Positions 44,352 through 53,818 of a stretch of 64,000 nt of DNA are shown here, in pieces (positions within the stretch are counted from its first letter, which is position 1; every line of letters begins with the position of its first letter). Origin of the DNA: Microglena sp. YARC (taxonomy: Eukaryota > Chlorophyta > Chlorophyceae > Chlamydomonadales > Chlamydomonadaceae); contig CM039462.1 in assembly GCA_022414725.1 (NCBI GenBank), positions 12,937,610-13,001,609 of the forward strand, in the 5' to 3' direction. The notes beneath the pieces are model-generated. The model saw only the letters and a list, made by a program, of their open reading frames with translations. It searched no databases and had not been told where the DNA came from. Position numbers and translations under genes: made by a program.

Positions 44352-44647
44352 CGCTAGGCGTGGTTGGGGTTGGCTTCAAAGCAAAAGGCACACACACCGG
44401 GACGGTTCTTTCCGAAATATCTGGTAAACAGAGCATCCGTTGCGCTAGGCTGCCGGTACAGTTCTGGTTGGTAGAGTTTCCGGATCTGGTGGCCCACATT
44501 GGTCCCCATGTCTACGTACACGTGCCGGCAGCCATCTGCCAGCTTGTGGTGCACACGTCCGTGCTGGAGCTGGCTGGCTGTGCCCATGGACGGGGCAAGG
44601 AACATGAGGCCGACTAGGAGAGAGGTGGCTAGGAGGGTTTGTCTCAT
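24647..44647 (-). CDS. FkbM-type methyltransferase, four exons over 20 kb (299 aa)
   Basis: Reconstructed from exons 44647-44398, 41540-41384, 35234-35039 and 24943-24647, with intron phases 1, 2 and 0. FkbM-family proteins are SAM-dependent methyltransferases, often acting on sugars or polyketides; the substrate here is unknown. Seen in order: a signal-peptide-like N-terminus (residues 1-25, LLATSLLVGLMFLAP), the SAM motif VYVDMGTNVG (43-52), acidic-loop motif GFEPNP (89-94), TMDIAAFF (161-168), IMKSDIERQDMK (190-201, where the family usually has DIEG) and a C-terminal LIDLDDEDT. Joining the exons restores this family order without a stop, although each exon runs into repeats unspliced. Coding is 900 of 20,001 bases. 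Introns of 2.9, 6.1 and 10.1 kb are tandem arrays carrying copies of the flanking junctions. Splicing needs transcript evidence. Confidence 0.7.
24944..25540 (-). repeat. Intron 3: four decoy copies of the exon 4 start in CCA arrays
   Basis: On the gene strand CAGGTTCAGTCTCACATGTT plus GGTGCATGGCGTGTGGTGCC recurs at 25036-25080, 25152-25197, 25268-25310 and 25482-25525. The first three are spaced 116 bp. Each has a CAG|GT-type acceptor-like junction and diverges into CCACC repeats after CATATCCACC. Confidence 0.9.
25541..28495 (-). repeat. Intron 3: (CCA)n arrays with embedded exon 3/4 relic cassettes
   Basis: Long GGT/GGTGAT tracts on the plus strand are punctuated by cassettes that on the gene strand read approximately KSDIERQDMKVQSH followed by LCSHCVWCHI. 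Examples: 25615-25700, 25755-25840, 26195-26265, 26440-26525, 27110-27175, 27370-27435, 27565-27600 and 27985-28045. Some join exon 3 and exon 4 sequence without an intron. Many contain stops or substitutions. Confidence 0.8.
28496..29425 (-). repeat. Intron 3: 40-bp tandem repeat with 80-bp higher order
   Basis: The plus-strand unit is AGGTGGTTATGGAGGTGGTG-CTGATGGTGGTGTAATCCAG, about 23 copies and nearly identical. From about 28700 to 29340 units alternate strictly between GGTGCTG and GGTTCTG variants, giving an 80-bp period. Confidence 0.95.
29426..30945 (-). repeat. Intron 3: GGAATCCAGAGATTGTGGT-type minisatellite
   Basis: Short units (about 24-36 bp) of GGAATCCAGAG plus ATTGTGGTGGT or GTGGTGGTGGT runs. 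Every frame is open for long distances because units rarely contain stops. It ends with a G-run at 30930-30940. Confidence 0.95.
30946..32640 (-). repeat. Intron 3: exon 3 end relics, repeat B, unique patches
   Basis: Relics of the exon 3 end (plus-strand CTTGGCGCTxGATGTCAGAC) are at about 30972, 31240, 31495, 32263, 32421 and 32580. The last three sit in roughly 158-bp tandem units with CTAGTTGCAAGTAG and GTGCAACGCGTTGCCATTCC. A B copy lies at 31709-31915. CCACCA-rich sequence is at 31985-32100. Confidence 0.75.
32655..34755 (-). repeat. Intron 3: 54-bp minisatellite, about 38 copies
   Basis: The plus-strand unit is GGCAGCCATATGCCCAGGTG-TGGACTTTGGTGGGGCAGAA-ACATTAAGCACATG. Most units are near-identical. 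The variable position is ACATG/ACCTG at the unit end, and a few units carry 5-30 bp deletions. The length is a multiple of three, so open frames persist, but no protein is implied. Confidence 0.95.
34756..35038 (-). repeat. Intron 3 start: tandem copy of the exon 3 donor, about 157-bp unit
   Basis: On the gene strand a second KSDIERQDMK|GTACC junction (about 34880-34925) lies 156-157 bases downstream of the true one, preceded by ATTATCGCCAG|GAAG, a plausible acceptor. The unit also contains the CTACTTGC..CAGACCCCTGCATCA segment found in the relics at 27.6-27.9 and 32.2-32.5 kb. Confidence 0.8.
35039..35234 (-). CDS. FkbM gene exon 3
   Basis: Acceptor TTGCAG|GTGGCC. It reads WPIDLSARIVKPEAVRHEES, TTMDIAAFFHKEIIGRYIP and PPAIIMKSDIERQDMK, ending ATGAAG|GTACCACC. 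The DIAAFF and IMKSDIE segments are the FkbM strand motifs. Diverged copies of its first half fill intron 2, and copies of its last 13 codons recur through intron 3. Confidence 0.75.
35235..36240 (-). repeat. Intron 2: diverged copies of the exon 3 acceptor, about 130-bp units
   Basis: About eight units. On the gene strand each has GCAG|GTGGCCCAGTGAC, then AGAATAGTAAAACCAGAGGC, then GAAGAGAGTA and a T-rich spacer (CATTCCCCCTTTTTGATTTT). The coding part still reads WPSDLSARIVKPEAVTREES in several units. Confidence 0.85.
36241..38520 (-). repeat. Intron 2: tandem 594-bp duplication and older decayed units
   Basis: Bases 36483-37076 and 37077-37670 are about 594-bp duplicates (GCTTCGTGGTGTGTAAAAGT at 36549 and 37142; CCCCTTGCTTGGAGTAAGAA in both). 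Shorter, more diverged units continue to 38440. A poly-G/poly-C patch lies at 36411-36451. Each unit has a tRNA-like T-arm (CAGATTCGAACTG) at 36604 and 37197. No exon is seen. Confidence 0.7.
38521..39560 (-). repeat. Intron 2: second block of exon 3 acceptor copies
   Basis: About eight more 120-140-bp units of the 35235-36240 type (plus-strand CAGCCTCTGGTTTTACTATT, CTGGGCCACCTGC), more diverged. On the gene strand they retain the GCAG|GTGGCC junction. Confidence 0.8.
39571..39836 (+). mobile_element. tRNA-derived SINE
   Basis: Perfect 10-bp target-site duplication ttatttacgt (39561-39570 and 39837-39846). Near the 5' end are A-box-like GGATGGCTAAATCGTAG and B-box-like GGTTCAAACCCC sequences with pol III promoter spacing. 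The 3' end is a TTTATTTATTTA-type tail. It is inserted in an intron 2 repeat unit. Confidence 0.75.
39892..40097 (-). repeat. Dispersed repeat B copy inserted in an intron 2 unit
   Basis: From ACAAGTCCTTTGCAGCGTCG to GAGGGGGCTCCACCAAAA. The flanks rejoin as one exon 3 acceptor-type repeat unit, so B moved here as a discrete segment of about 206 bp. Confidence 0.75.
40240..40550 (-). repeat. Dispersed repeat A copy interrupted by GT and poly-G runs
   Basis: Reverse-orientation family A: ACGAACTCAGGGTGCCCGTT at 40252, then (GT)n at 40360-40392, a roughly 31-base G-run to 40425, and GGGGGTCAGTTCATCAATGC through TTTGGCCTACCCCAGGACT. Confidence 0.7.
40730..40834 (-). mobile_element. 5'-truncated LINE 3' end (family of 16143-22816)
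   Basis: (AAATTG)n then GTTACATCCGTGTAATAC and AGCCGGAGCTAGCTATAG, the reverse complement of the LINE 3' end at about 22725-22816. Flanked by catctacat on both sides (40721-40729, 40835-40843). Confidence 0.85.
40901..41261. mobile_element. Composite family C/B MITE
   Basis: Termini CAGGGTACTAC and GTAGTAACCTG, with repeat B inside (about 41026-41236). It is flanked by ctacccactg on both sides (40891-40900, 41262-41271). The match can be extended to 18 bases because the target also contained cagggtac. It lies between exon 2 and exon 3. Confidence 0.75.
41384..41540 (-). CDS. FkbM gene exon 2
   Basis: Acceptor CCCCAAG|GTGTTTGCG. It reads VCVFGFEPNPTHAPRLKRL, then GWRVKIFTGVAVGIKEENV and FIKDH, ending CACAG|GTGG. 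The phase-2 junction with exon 3 makes arginine. Without splicing the frame ends 10 codons later. Confidence 0.75.
41541..44397 (-). repeat. Intron 1: G-rich tandem array of exon 2 acceptor copies
   Basis: Roughly 15 units of 90-200 bp. On the gene strand each contains a C-rich tract, CCCCAAGGTGTTTGCGCC, then TTCGGCTTCAAACCCAACCC, i.e. the exon 2 junction and its first codons (VCAFGFKPNP), then a GCGCC..CCACCCCACC spacer and GAAGCTTTTATTTGCTTACC. Near exon 1 the array ends in G-runs (44246-44352). Confidence 0.9.
44398..44647 (-). CDS. FkbM gene exon 1
   Basis: ATG at 44647 begins a hydrophobic signal-like segment (MRQTLLATSLLVGLMFLAPS). Then come CRHVYVDMGTNVGHQIRKLY and PELYRQPSATDALFTRYFG, which match the FkbM N-terminal pattern. 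The exon ends CGTCCCG|GTGTGTGTG. A further upstream in-frame ATG (44758) would add a proline-rich leader across a poly-G run and is less likely. Confidence 0.75.
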
Positions 44648-44758
44648 GGTGGCTGAAGTGTAGGTGGTAGCTGGTGCTTGGGGGCGGTGGGAGGAGGAGG
44701 CAGAGGCTACCTGGGGGGGGGGGGGGGGGGGGGGATGAGGTGAGGGGCGTGAGGCCAA

Positions 44759-45660
44759 GCTGTAGGGTGGTGGCTAGGAGGGTGTGGTTATGGTGGCTGT
44801 AGTGTAGGCTCACGCCATATCTCGAGACAGAGCAAAACCGAGGCCCAAAATGTTTCAATTAAAGCTGTGCAGCTCTGACCTAGACTTAGGACACCCACGA
44901 AATGTAAATAATCGGTGTTTGGGGGGTCCGTACTCAACAGTACTGCTTTGTACTGCTTTCCAAGACCTACTGTAATAACTACCGGTAGGGAAAGACGTTA
45001 CACAACATTTGTACTCAGTGTTCTTTTTAAATGGCTTGTTTCGGTCGCGATAGGCTCCGTATCACTTCCTGCATAAAACCCGTATCGACTTAGGGAACCC
45101 CATAGTAACAAATTAGCATGTTTCACTTGACCTGGTTCCCACCATTTGAGAAAACCCAAATCCGAGTATTTGTATGTTGAACTGATGTGGTTGGGCAACT
45201 TATTAGCAAAAAATAATTGTTTTTGAACTTGAGGGCATAGGCTCAATCCATCCGTATCACTCAGGGTCTGACTTAGGCACCTATGGAGATACATAATTAC
45301 AATTGATTAAAGAACACAATTTTAGAACATAACATAATTATGAACCTTCGTAACATAATTCGTAACATAATTCTCTGCGTTCCAACACTTTCCAGTCGCA
45401 GTCCAAACCTTGAGCAGTTATGGGCAAGGGGAAGGGGGAAGGGGAGGAAGGCAGGGCTACAATTACTTGTAAAACAAGATTTACAGTACATTTTCAGTAC
45501 GTTGGTTGGATGCAACGATGTTGGGGTATATGGCATGTGTATGTGGGTGGGGTGAGGTGTTCATTATGTGTGTGTGTGTGTGTGTTAGTGTGTACTAGCA
45601 TGGAACCTTCCTATGCTGGTTCAGCTGCATGTGAAGAAGGGAACCCCTTCGTAGCTCAAT
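44759..45660. other. Upstream region of the FkbM gene; no other gene seen
   Basis: After a G-run at 44715-44734 and a partial duplicate of the exon 1 signal region (GGTGGCTAGGAGGGTGTGGT at 44768, compare 44624), the sequence is mixed. A (GT)n run is at 45565-45585. No TATA-like promoter is convincing. Confidence 0.4.
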
Positions 45661-45666
45661 TCTGGC

Positions 45667-46074
45667 ATGTACCTTGGGAGATCTGAAGGGCTTGAGCTTA
45701 CAGGAGATGAGAAGGGGAGCTGCTGCGCATATAAGAGGAGACGCTCGACTCCTCTTACTCCGTTACGCATGCACATGCAAGACCTCGATGAAAGAGCTGC
45801 ATGTTCGGCTTTTATGTACGGTGCTCAGGCGATGGGCCAGCAGGAATCTCTCCCCACTTCGGAGTTCAACTCAGGGGCGATGACTTCAGCTACCTCGCAA
45901 GTACGTCAGCGACTAGTCCAAATTTCAAATGCGAAGGAAGTACTGAAGCACCAGAAGAATAGCGTTCAGCAGATGGAAGATGAATTGCGCATAATTGATT
46001 CGACTGACCGAGCAATCTGGTTCTGGCCACAGGCAAAGACAAATCCTGAGCGCGTATCGCAGGAGACTGGTTGA
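45667..46074 (+). CDS. Hypothetical ORF with coiled-coil-like segment
   Basis: A 135-codon frame. The stretch TSATSQVRQRLVQISNAKEV and HQKNSVQQMEDELRIID has heptad-like spacing and normal composition. There is no recognisable domain, splice partner or promoter. It could be an exon or chance. Confidence 0.25.
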   Translation: MYLGRSEGLELTGDEKGSCCAYKRRRSTPLTPLRMHMQDLDERAACSAFMYGAQAMGQQESLPTSEFNSGAMTSATSQVRQRLVQISNAKEVLKHQKNSVQQMEDELRIIDSTDRAIWFWPQAKTNPERVSQETG

Positions 46075-46796
46075 GAAACTTTATCAGCTGACTGCGAAGA
46101 GAGGGCGAGGAGCAGGTCCCTGGCGAGGAGGGAGGACCTGGGAGTTTTCGAAAGTAGAGGAGAAAGTAGCTACTCGTAGCCGAAAAACATTACAACTTTT
46201 GCGAAGGATATTGACCGTTGCGATGCTGATAACTCTAGTAATGCGCACTCCAAGTATGAGCCAAATGTTTGGGTGCGGAGGCGCCCGGGATCGTTCAAAC
46301 GCCTGGACAGTCAGACAGTCAGACAAACGGAGAACGGACACGGGCACGGGGGGAACTCGGGGATTCAGCCCTGCTCGGCCCTGCTTGAAACAACTACATC
46401 GTCAAGAACGCTGCAAGAACGTATCTTTTGTTCTGCTTGGATCGGGCTTCGATATTAAATTATTCTGTAACTCAGCCTACCTGGTAATTTCTATGACCCA
46501 GCCTCGCTATTTCTGCATCTCAGTGTTAGGCTTCAGCTTTTTCAGCTGTAGCACTTGTACCTTACAACAACCACATAATGTATTTTTACATCTGAAAAGA
46601 AATGGCAAATCGCGTAAAATCAAATTTAATAACCCAACTCCACTACCCCGTATGGCCTCATCCCCAGCCCAACCACATATACAGTCTGGGACTAGGGCAG
46701 GGAGACCCACCATTTGAGGCGAAAATCCTGTTTTCAAAAAACAACAAATACAGTACTGCTTTAGTATTGGCAATGTTAGGCAATAGTACACGGTAG

Positions 46797-48121
<1,325 letters not shown>

Positions 48122-48232
48122 CACGGTAGTTTTGAAAAACAAAAATGGAAATACAATTTAATTATAATGTTATAGGATGATCCGATTATAATAGACACAT
48201 GAAAGATGAATGGTTACCCATGTATGTGAGTT

Positions 48233-48372
48233 ACAGTCCAGGAGTGGGCCAAATAGGCTTAAGGGACTTGCCCAACAATGGCAGGAAGGGCTACAAATAA
48301 AAGGCATTTATGAACTGAACCCCAAACAATCCTTTTGCCGACGGGGGCCCTGAGTTCGTGCTGAAGTGATAA
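48233..48372 (+). repeat. Dispersed repeat A, good copy
   Basis: TTACAGTCCAGGAGTGGGCC through GGGACTTGCCCAACAATGGC and GAACTGAACCCCAAACAATC to GGGGGCCCTGAGTTCGTGCT. Other copies: 6527, 10022 (reverse), 14520, 40240 (reverse), 50038 and 51868. Its class is unclear. Confidence 0.75.
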
Positions 48373-49990
48373 TTTAATTATACAATATAATTAAAGCATC
48401 ATCTTATACGGGATGATAATTTTATTGTGCGATTATTATCGCATTTGTAATTTAAATGTATTTTGAGATAGGTATTTCCATCCTTCACAGGAATCCGTAT
48501 TCTTGACCAGCTTCATGCTGGATTCTTTATCAACCTATTCAGGTTAAATTTGAAGTTTCTAAAAAACAATACATCATCATCGAATGGCGTTGCCAGTGTC
48601 TGTTATTTTAGAGATGCCAATATGCCGTTATCATGTTTTCCTGAGTCAATCTTGCTCGGTTACGTCTGGTTATTTCGAATAATATCAGAGAGCGGGGTAC
48701 CCATCTCCCCAACGAGTGTTTTTTGGTCTTTAATAAGGATTTCCGTCTTTTTTTGATTTAGTTGTGAAAGGTATTTCACCCCTGGGGATGGGTCTCCCTG
48801 CACAAACCTGCGGCACAGAGGATTCAGTTCGGGGTGGTCTGATACCCCCGACACTAGTTCTAGACTAGACGTAGCTCGTTCCTATGGCAGGCATACGACG
48901 GAGGACCTGAGCTCAAGTGCTAATAGTATTGGGATAGGACCACTGCAAGAACTACAAGTCTACAATCACTACAAGCACAACCAACCATTTGTCCAAGGTT
49001 TAGTTGCACGGAGCCGTGTGATCACAATTCTCGATCGCTAATCCATCCTGGGCCCAGCATTATGCTAGGATTTGCCCAAGAATTTTGCAAAACAATTAAA
49101 TTAAAATCAATTTAAATACATTGAATTAAGCATTCAATTCATTTCATTCGGGGCGCGCCACCAGGCGCCCTTAATCCTAGGATGTGTCCAAGAATTTCGC
49201 AAAATATGCCATCCTCCCGGTAAAAATATATCTGGTGGCGAGATCCCGAGACGAACGATCGCAGTGAACGAGGATTTAGTTGGATTGCACGGCTGATAAA
49301 AGAAGGCGCTTCGATTCTTACTCTTTATGCCCTCAACCGGCCGTAACAAATGCAGTTTATATTGTATAATTATATTGTATAATAGCCCCCCGCCGACTGA
49401 AACAACCCTAGCACAAGGAGACTTCATAAAGGAGACATATCCTTCTTCGTGCAAACCTCTTACCGGCATTAAAAAAAATCCTTTACCAGTATTCCAATTT
49501 CCAAAGAACAAAAATGACTCTCTATTTGCTGCTTGGTATTATCCTGACTCACCAGGTAGTGAAGTGCCTACTAGCACTGATTGAATGAAACACACACACA
49601 GCATTCTACCGAACGTAGTATTATTATGCCAGTGCTTGCAGCCATGGCCTTGGCCAAGATCGGAGACGCTGACCTGAACGGTTACAGTCCCCACACAACG
49701 AGTGAGTCTTCCTTTTTTGTAATACGGATTTCCGTTTCAAAGGGTAGGTCTTCATGCACTAGTCCTAGACTGGAAGGATAATGTGTGATGTGGCGGATAC
49801 TTGCCTTTCTTCCCGCCACTTCCGTGCACGTACACAAACAAAAGTAACCCACTCACATATAAATTTGACATCTAAATGGTACTGTGAACCTGAGTTTGTA
49901 TATGCATACACGTTTGAGTCCATAGGTAGCCAAATAAGATAGGCTAGAGGGAATTAACCGACCTCTAACAAATAATCAATCATGTGTCAC
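48373..49990. other. Intergenic with a diverged duplication, no supported gene
   Basis: Segments around 48700-48870 and 49690-49785 share CAACGAGTG, GGATTTCCGT and CTAGTYCTAGACT, an old duplication. The 125-codon minus-strand frame at 49134-49511 has no domain or codon signal I can defend. Confidence 0.4.
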
Positions 49991-49995
49991 TCTGT

Positions 49996-50187
49996 ATGTA
50001 TGTATGTATGTATGTATGTATGTATGTATGTATGTATGTTACAGTCCAGGGGTAGGCCAAATAGACTAAAAGGACTTGCCCAACCGTATAAGAAGGGCTT
50101 AAAAAGAAAAAGCACTGATGAACTGAACCCCGAACAATCGGTTAACCGACGGGGGCCCTGAGTTCGTGTTACAGTGATAATTCAATT
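49996..50187 (+). repeat. (TATG)n microsatellite and dispersed repeat A
   Basis: Eleven TATG units run directly into a family A copy (TTACAGTCCAGGGGTAGGCC to GGGGGCCCTGAGTTCGTG). Confidence 0.8.
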
Positions 50188-50319
50188 ATACTTTAATTTA
50201 ATTCTACTCTGTATAACCTTGTTTGCATACCGATAAATTAAGGGGAATACATTTTGCTCATAAATCATGCTGCTTTTCAGTACTCCAATTTGGTTTTACT
50301 TGATGCCTTGATGCCTTTA

Positions 50320-50470
50320 AGCCCCCCCCCCCCCCCCACCCCCCCCCCCCCCCACACACACACACACCACACACACATACACACACACACTGCGCCCACA
50401 CAGAGACACACACACAAACCACACACGCACAAACAGACACACCACCACCACGACCACCAATACTATCTCA
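50320..50470. repeat. Poly-C and CA-rich low-complexity tract
   Basis: C-runs at 50322-50352, then ACACAC/ACCACC repeats. Confidence 0.9.
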
Positions 50471-50567
50471 CACACAAGCAATACCCATGCTATTTCATCC
50501 CCAGAGGACAGTGTGGCTAGCGGGATCACAGGATTACAGACGAAACGGCACAAAACAGCCTTCGTCG

Positions 50568-50735
50568 TTCAAGCCAGAGAGGCAGCCTACGTGGTCCAAC
50601 CCAGAGAGGCAGCCAAGGTGGTTCAAGCCAGAGAGGCAGCCTACATGGTTTAAGCCAGAGAGGTAGCCTACATGGTTGAAGCCAGAGAGGCAGCCTACTG
50701 GGTTGAAGCCAGAGAGGCAGACGGCTTTGTGGAGG
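50568..50735. repeat. 30-bp minisatellite, six units
   Basis: The unit is AGCCAGAGAGGCAGCCTACA-TGGTTCAAGC, with variants at TACGTGG/TACTGGG. Confidence 0.85.
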
Positions 50736-50844
50736 GGGGCCCTCCTACGGCCTGGTGTTGAAACCCTAAACTACCCAACATGGAAAACACAGGCTGCATT
50801 ACCTCACTCCGGTTGCAGAAGGTGAGCAGCCTGAAGGCTGATAG

Positions 50845-50986
50845 AAATTGAAATTGAAATTGTTACATCCGTGTAATACCGTTACTCACAGGACGTGAAG
50901 TTAAGGACACCATAGCCTAAGCCGGAGCTAGCTATAGTCACCGTAGGGCCACCTCAGTAAAAAGAATCACCACCGATGCCTGACCG
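50845..50986 (-). mobile_element. 5'-truncated LINE 3' end (family of 16143-22816)
   Basis: (AAATTG)n, GTTACATCCGTGTAATACC and AGCCGGAGCTAGCTATAGTC to ATGCCTGACCG, the reverse complement of about 22674-22816. Flanked by a perfect 12-bp duplication gaaggctgatag (50833-50844, 50987-50998). Confidence 0.9.
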
Positions 50987-51029
50987 GAAGGCTGATAGAC
51001 CATGTTATCAAGACAACAACGAATGGTTG

Positions 51030-51985
51030 TCAGCTCTACTACCTGACCTCGCACTTCAACGTCATCTGAACAGATAACGATGAAGTGCGAGGTCGGGTAG
51101 TGAAGCTGACAATGGTCAAGTCTGCAGACCTGGACCTGGATTCATGGCTTCAAACTATCTACAAGCAAGCAACCGTCTGGATGCATTCTTTACTTAGGGA
51201 TGTGGTGCTGACATCACTGTTTTTCTTTTCGGCGACGCGCTGCAGCTTCTAGGCATCTCCTTGAGCCAGCCGTTGGGCCGAGCCAAATATTGCATCGGTG
51301 CTGGTCAGCCAACGAGATGAGCTTCCAGGTGCAATAGCTTACGCCCACTTTGCCTGAATAGCCAGCCAGAGAAGCTGCCTAGAAGCTTCCAGGTGCAATA
51401 GCTTACGCCCACTTTGGCTGAATAGCCAGCCAGAGAAGCTGCCTAGAAGCCGCTACGCGTAGCCCAAAATAAAAACTGTGGTTGACATCCAACTCCTCGA
51501 CAACAAGCTGGGAAACACAGGCTGCATGAAGATTCAGTGTCTCTGCTTCCTAGTGCTTTTCTGTTCGGCTACTAGCAGCAGCTTCTAGACAGCTCCCCTG
51601 ACTGGCTATTCAGCCAAACCTGGCGCAGCCTCGTGCACCTTGAAGCTGACGCAATGAGCTGACCAGAACTGCTGAAATAGTTCGGTGTAGCCTAGTGGCT
51701 GGCTCAGCAGGGAGCTGCCTAGCAGCTGCTAAGAAAAGCTGAAAAGAAAGGCACTAATGCTTCCCTCAGGCGTTGGTGAAGGAAAGATGCATGTGCAAGT
51801 CTGCAGACCTGGGCCTAGATTGATCTCTCTAAAAAAACTAGCAAGCATCCACTTGAATATATTTTCAGTTCAGGGGTAAGCCAAATAGGTCAGAGGGACT
51901 TGGCCAACCGTGATAGTAAGGGCTAAAAATAATATTATATATTTATATGTCTTCACGAGTGTGTTGTGGTAGTGTTTATGCAGTA
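51030..51985. other. Intergenic with CTAGAAGC palindromes, a short inverted pair and repeat A
   Basis: An inverted pair around 51038-51100 (ACCTGACCTCGCACTTCAAC and ATGAAGTGCGAGGTCGGGTA) could form a hairpin. AGCTGCCTAGAAGC motifs recur from 51240. A family A fragment is at 51868-51935. No gene is seen. Confidence 0.5.
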
Positions 51986-51989
51986 CCGT

Positions 51990-52169
51990 TAGGGATCAGC
52001 ATATCATATTAGGTTGACAAAAAGAGAGTATTATGTATTGATATCATATGATATCATACAAATTGAATCATATGATATTGTATATAAATGGTAACTAACT
52101 TAAGCCTACTCAGACTGCCGGCATCATATGATATCATATGATGACATTATATCATTTTGCCGGTCCCTG
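51990..52169. mobile_element. hAT-like palindromic MITE, copy 5
   Basis: Starts TAGGGATCAGCATATCATAT and ends TTTTGCCGGTCCCTG. Flanks agtaccgt (51982-51989) and attaccgt (52170-52177) agree at 7 of 8 positions. Confidence 0.8.
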
Positions 52170-52177
52170 ATTACCGT

Positions 52178-53490
52178 ACAGTGCCATAGGCGGGCCAGTG
52201 TGAACCCAAGCCAAGACCACTCCACAACTTCCGGGGGTCTCCAAACCAACCTTACATAATCAACATAATGTAGACAGATGTATATAAATCATACATCGCT
52301 CTCTATGATAGCTACTAATTGATTAAGATGATAGTGATTATGGAATCCTTATATATTATCCAAACTGACGGAGAGTAGCCTGAAGGCTGATAGACCATGT
52401 AATAAAATCGTACTGAACTGTGAGCAAAGCAATATGTTCGAACATGCATGCGTCTCAAACACCGTATGTTGCTGTGTCGTTGCGGAAGACTGAATGCATA
52501 ATTACAGATGGGAAGCACGTAACCAAGTTCTAGTTCAAGTGTGAATGGAAGACCACCCTGATGAGATTGGATCAAACATATATTTTGATCAGAATACTTC
52601 GATTTTTAATTGGTTATGTTAACTTCAACCTCACGCCCGGTGGCAAGGCGTAGCAATGTTCCATTTCCAGCTGGTGTGTTCGAATTAGTGTATTCCTTCA
52701 ACCTAACGCAAGGCATAACAATGTTCACCCAATCTAGATTAGATTTCCCATGTTTACTCCACCTTCAGATGGTGGGCCATAGCTTTCATTTCAGCTATGA
52801 GCAGCAGCTTCTAGGCAGCTTCCCTGGCTTGCTACCTAGCCTAACCTCGAGCAAAGTAGTGCATCTGGGAGCTGCCAGAATCACCTTTCCAGGACTGTTG
52901 AAATCTTAGGGCCCAGTATCAGCTTAGACACTTCAAGAGTGGAGAGATACTCGCAGCGGTCAAACGCGCCAATCTTTTTAACGCAAGATGAGAATAATTA
53001 AAGGGACTGGGGACACACATAAGACACCAGCGGTGGAAGGGGCAGAAGCCTGGAACCTAACTAGGGTACAGGCTATACAGCGCGTGTCGGGGACCAGGGG
53101 ACGCAGCCCACCAGGAGCTGTCACCGTGTCATGAAGGATGACACAGTCTACAGGAAGCTGTTACTATCTACAGCTATAGTTCTAAGGAAGTACAGTAGTA
53201 GTCACCAAGACATAAAACGATCGAGTGAACCGCAATTGATGCTGATACCCAGCTTAGTGCCTGGCTCAGGGAGCTGCCTAAAACCTGTCCACTGATTTTC
53301 TATTCGGCGACACGCTGCAGCTTCTAGGCAGCTCCTTGAGCCAGGCGTTGGGCCGAACCAAATATTTCATCAGTGCTGGTCAGCCAACGACATGAGCTTC
53401 CAGGTGCAATAACTTACGCCCACTTTGGCTGAATAGCCAGCCAGAGGAGCAGCCTAGAAGCTGCTATGCATAGCCCAAACTAAACAAACT
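52178..53490. other. Intergenic with a dispersed duplicate, no gene seen
   Basis: The block at 53320-53480 (GGGCCGAACCAAATATTTCA, CAGCCAACGACATGAGCTTC, CTGAATAGCCAGCCAGAG) is a diverged copy of 51250-51475. The match ends near 53490 just before AACCTGTCAGTAAGTATTGC, which is where the viral element may begin. Confidence 0.5.
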
Positions 53491-53689
53491 GTGAACCTGT
53501 CAGTAAGTATTGCACTAGCGGCACGACGGCATCTTTCCCGAGTATATAGAAATTTCCGAAAAATGCAAAAGAAGGGTAGGTAAATCCCGCGACTGTCTAG
53601 CGATTGCCCGGGCTATTTTTTTTTGTGGGCGTTCTGTCGTCTTTCTCTCAAATGATCGATCAGTACCGTGATTTGCCATGGATGATTCG

Positions 53690-53790
53690 CCTAAGATTCG
53701 GGAGCTGACGCGACCATCACTGCGTGACGGGAGCTGACGCGAATAGACGCGACCATCACTGCGTGTCGGGAGCTGACGCGAATAGATAAT
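53690..53790. repeat. Short direct repeats near the PLV left end
   Basis: Three copies of GGGAGCTGACGCGA, two followed by GACGCGACCATCACTGCGTG-type sequence. They lie between the presumed left terminus and the integrase stop. They may be part of a terminal repeat or a protein-binding site. Confidence 0.6.
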
Positions 53791-53818
53791 AAAAAATAGT
53801 AGTCGGATAAATAATCAA

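Noticed and set aside
49134..49511. 125-codon minus-strand ORF
   Set aside because: No motif, no codon or splice support, and overlapping open frames on the other strand.
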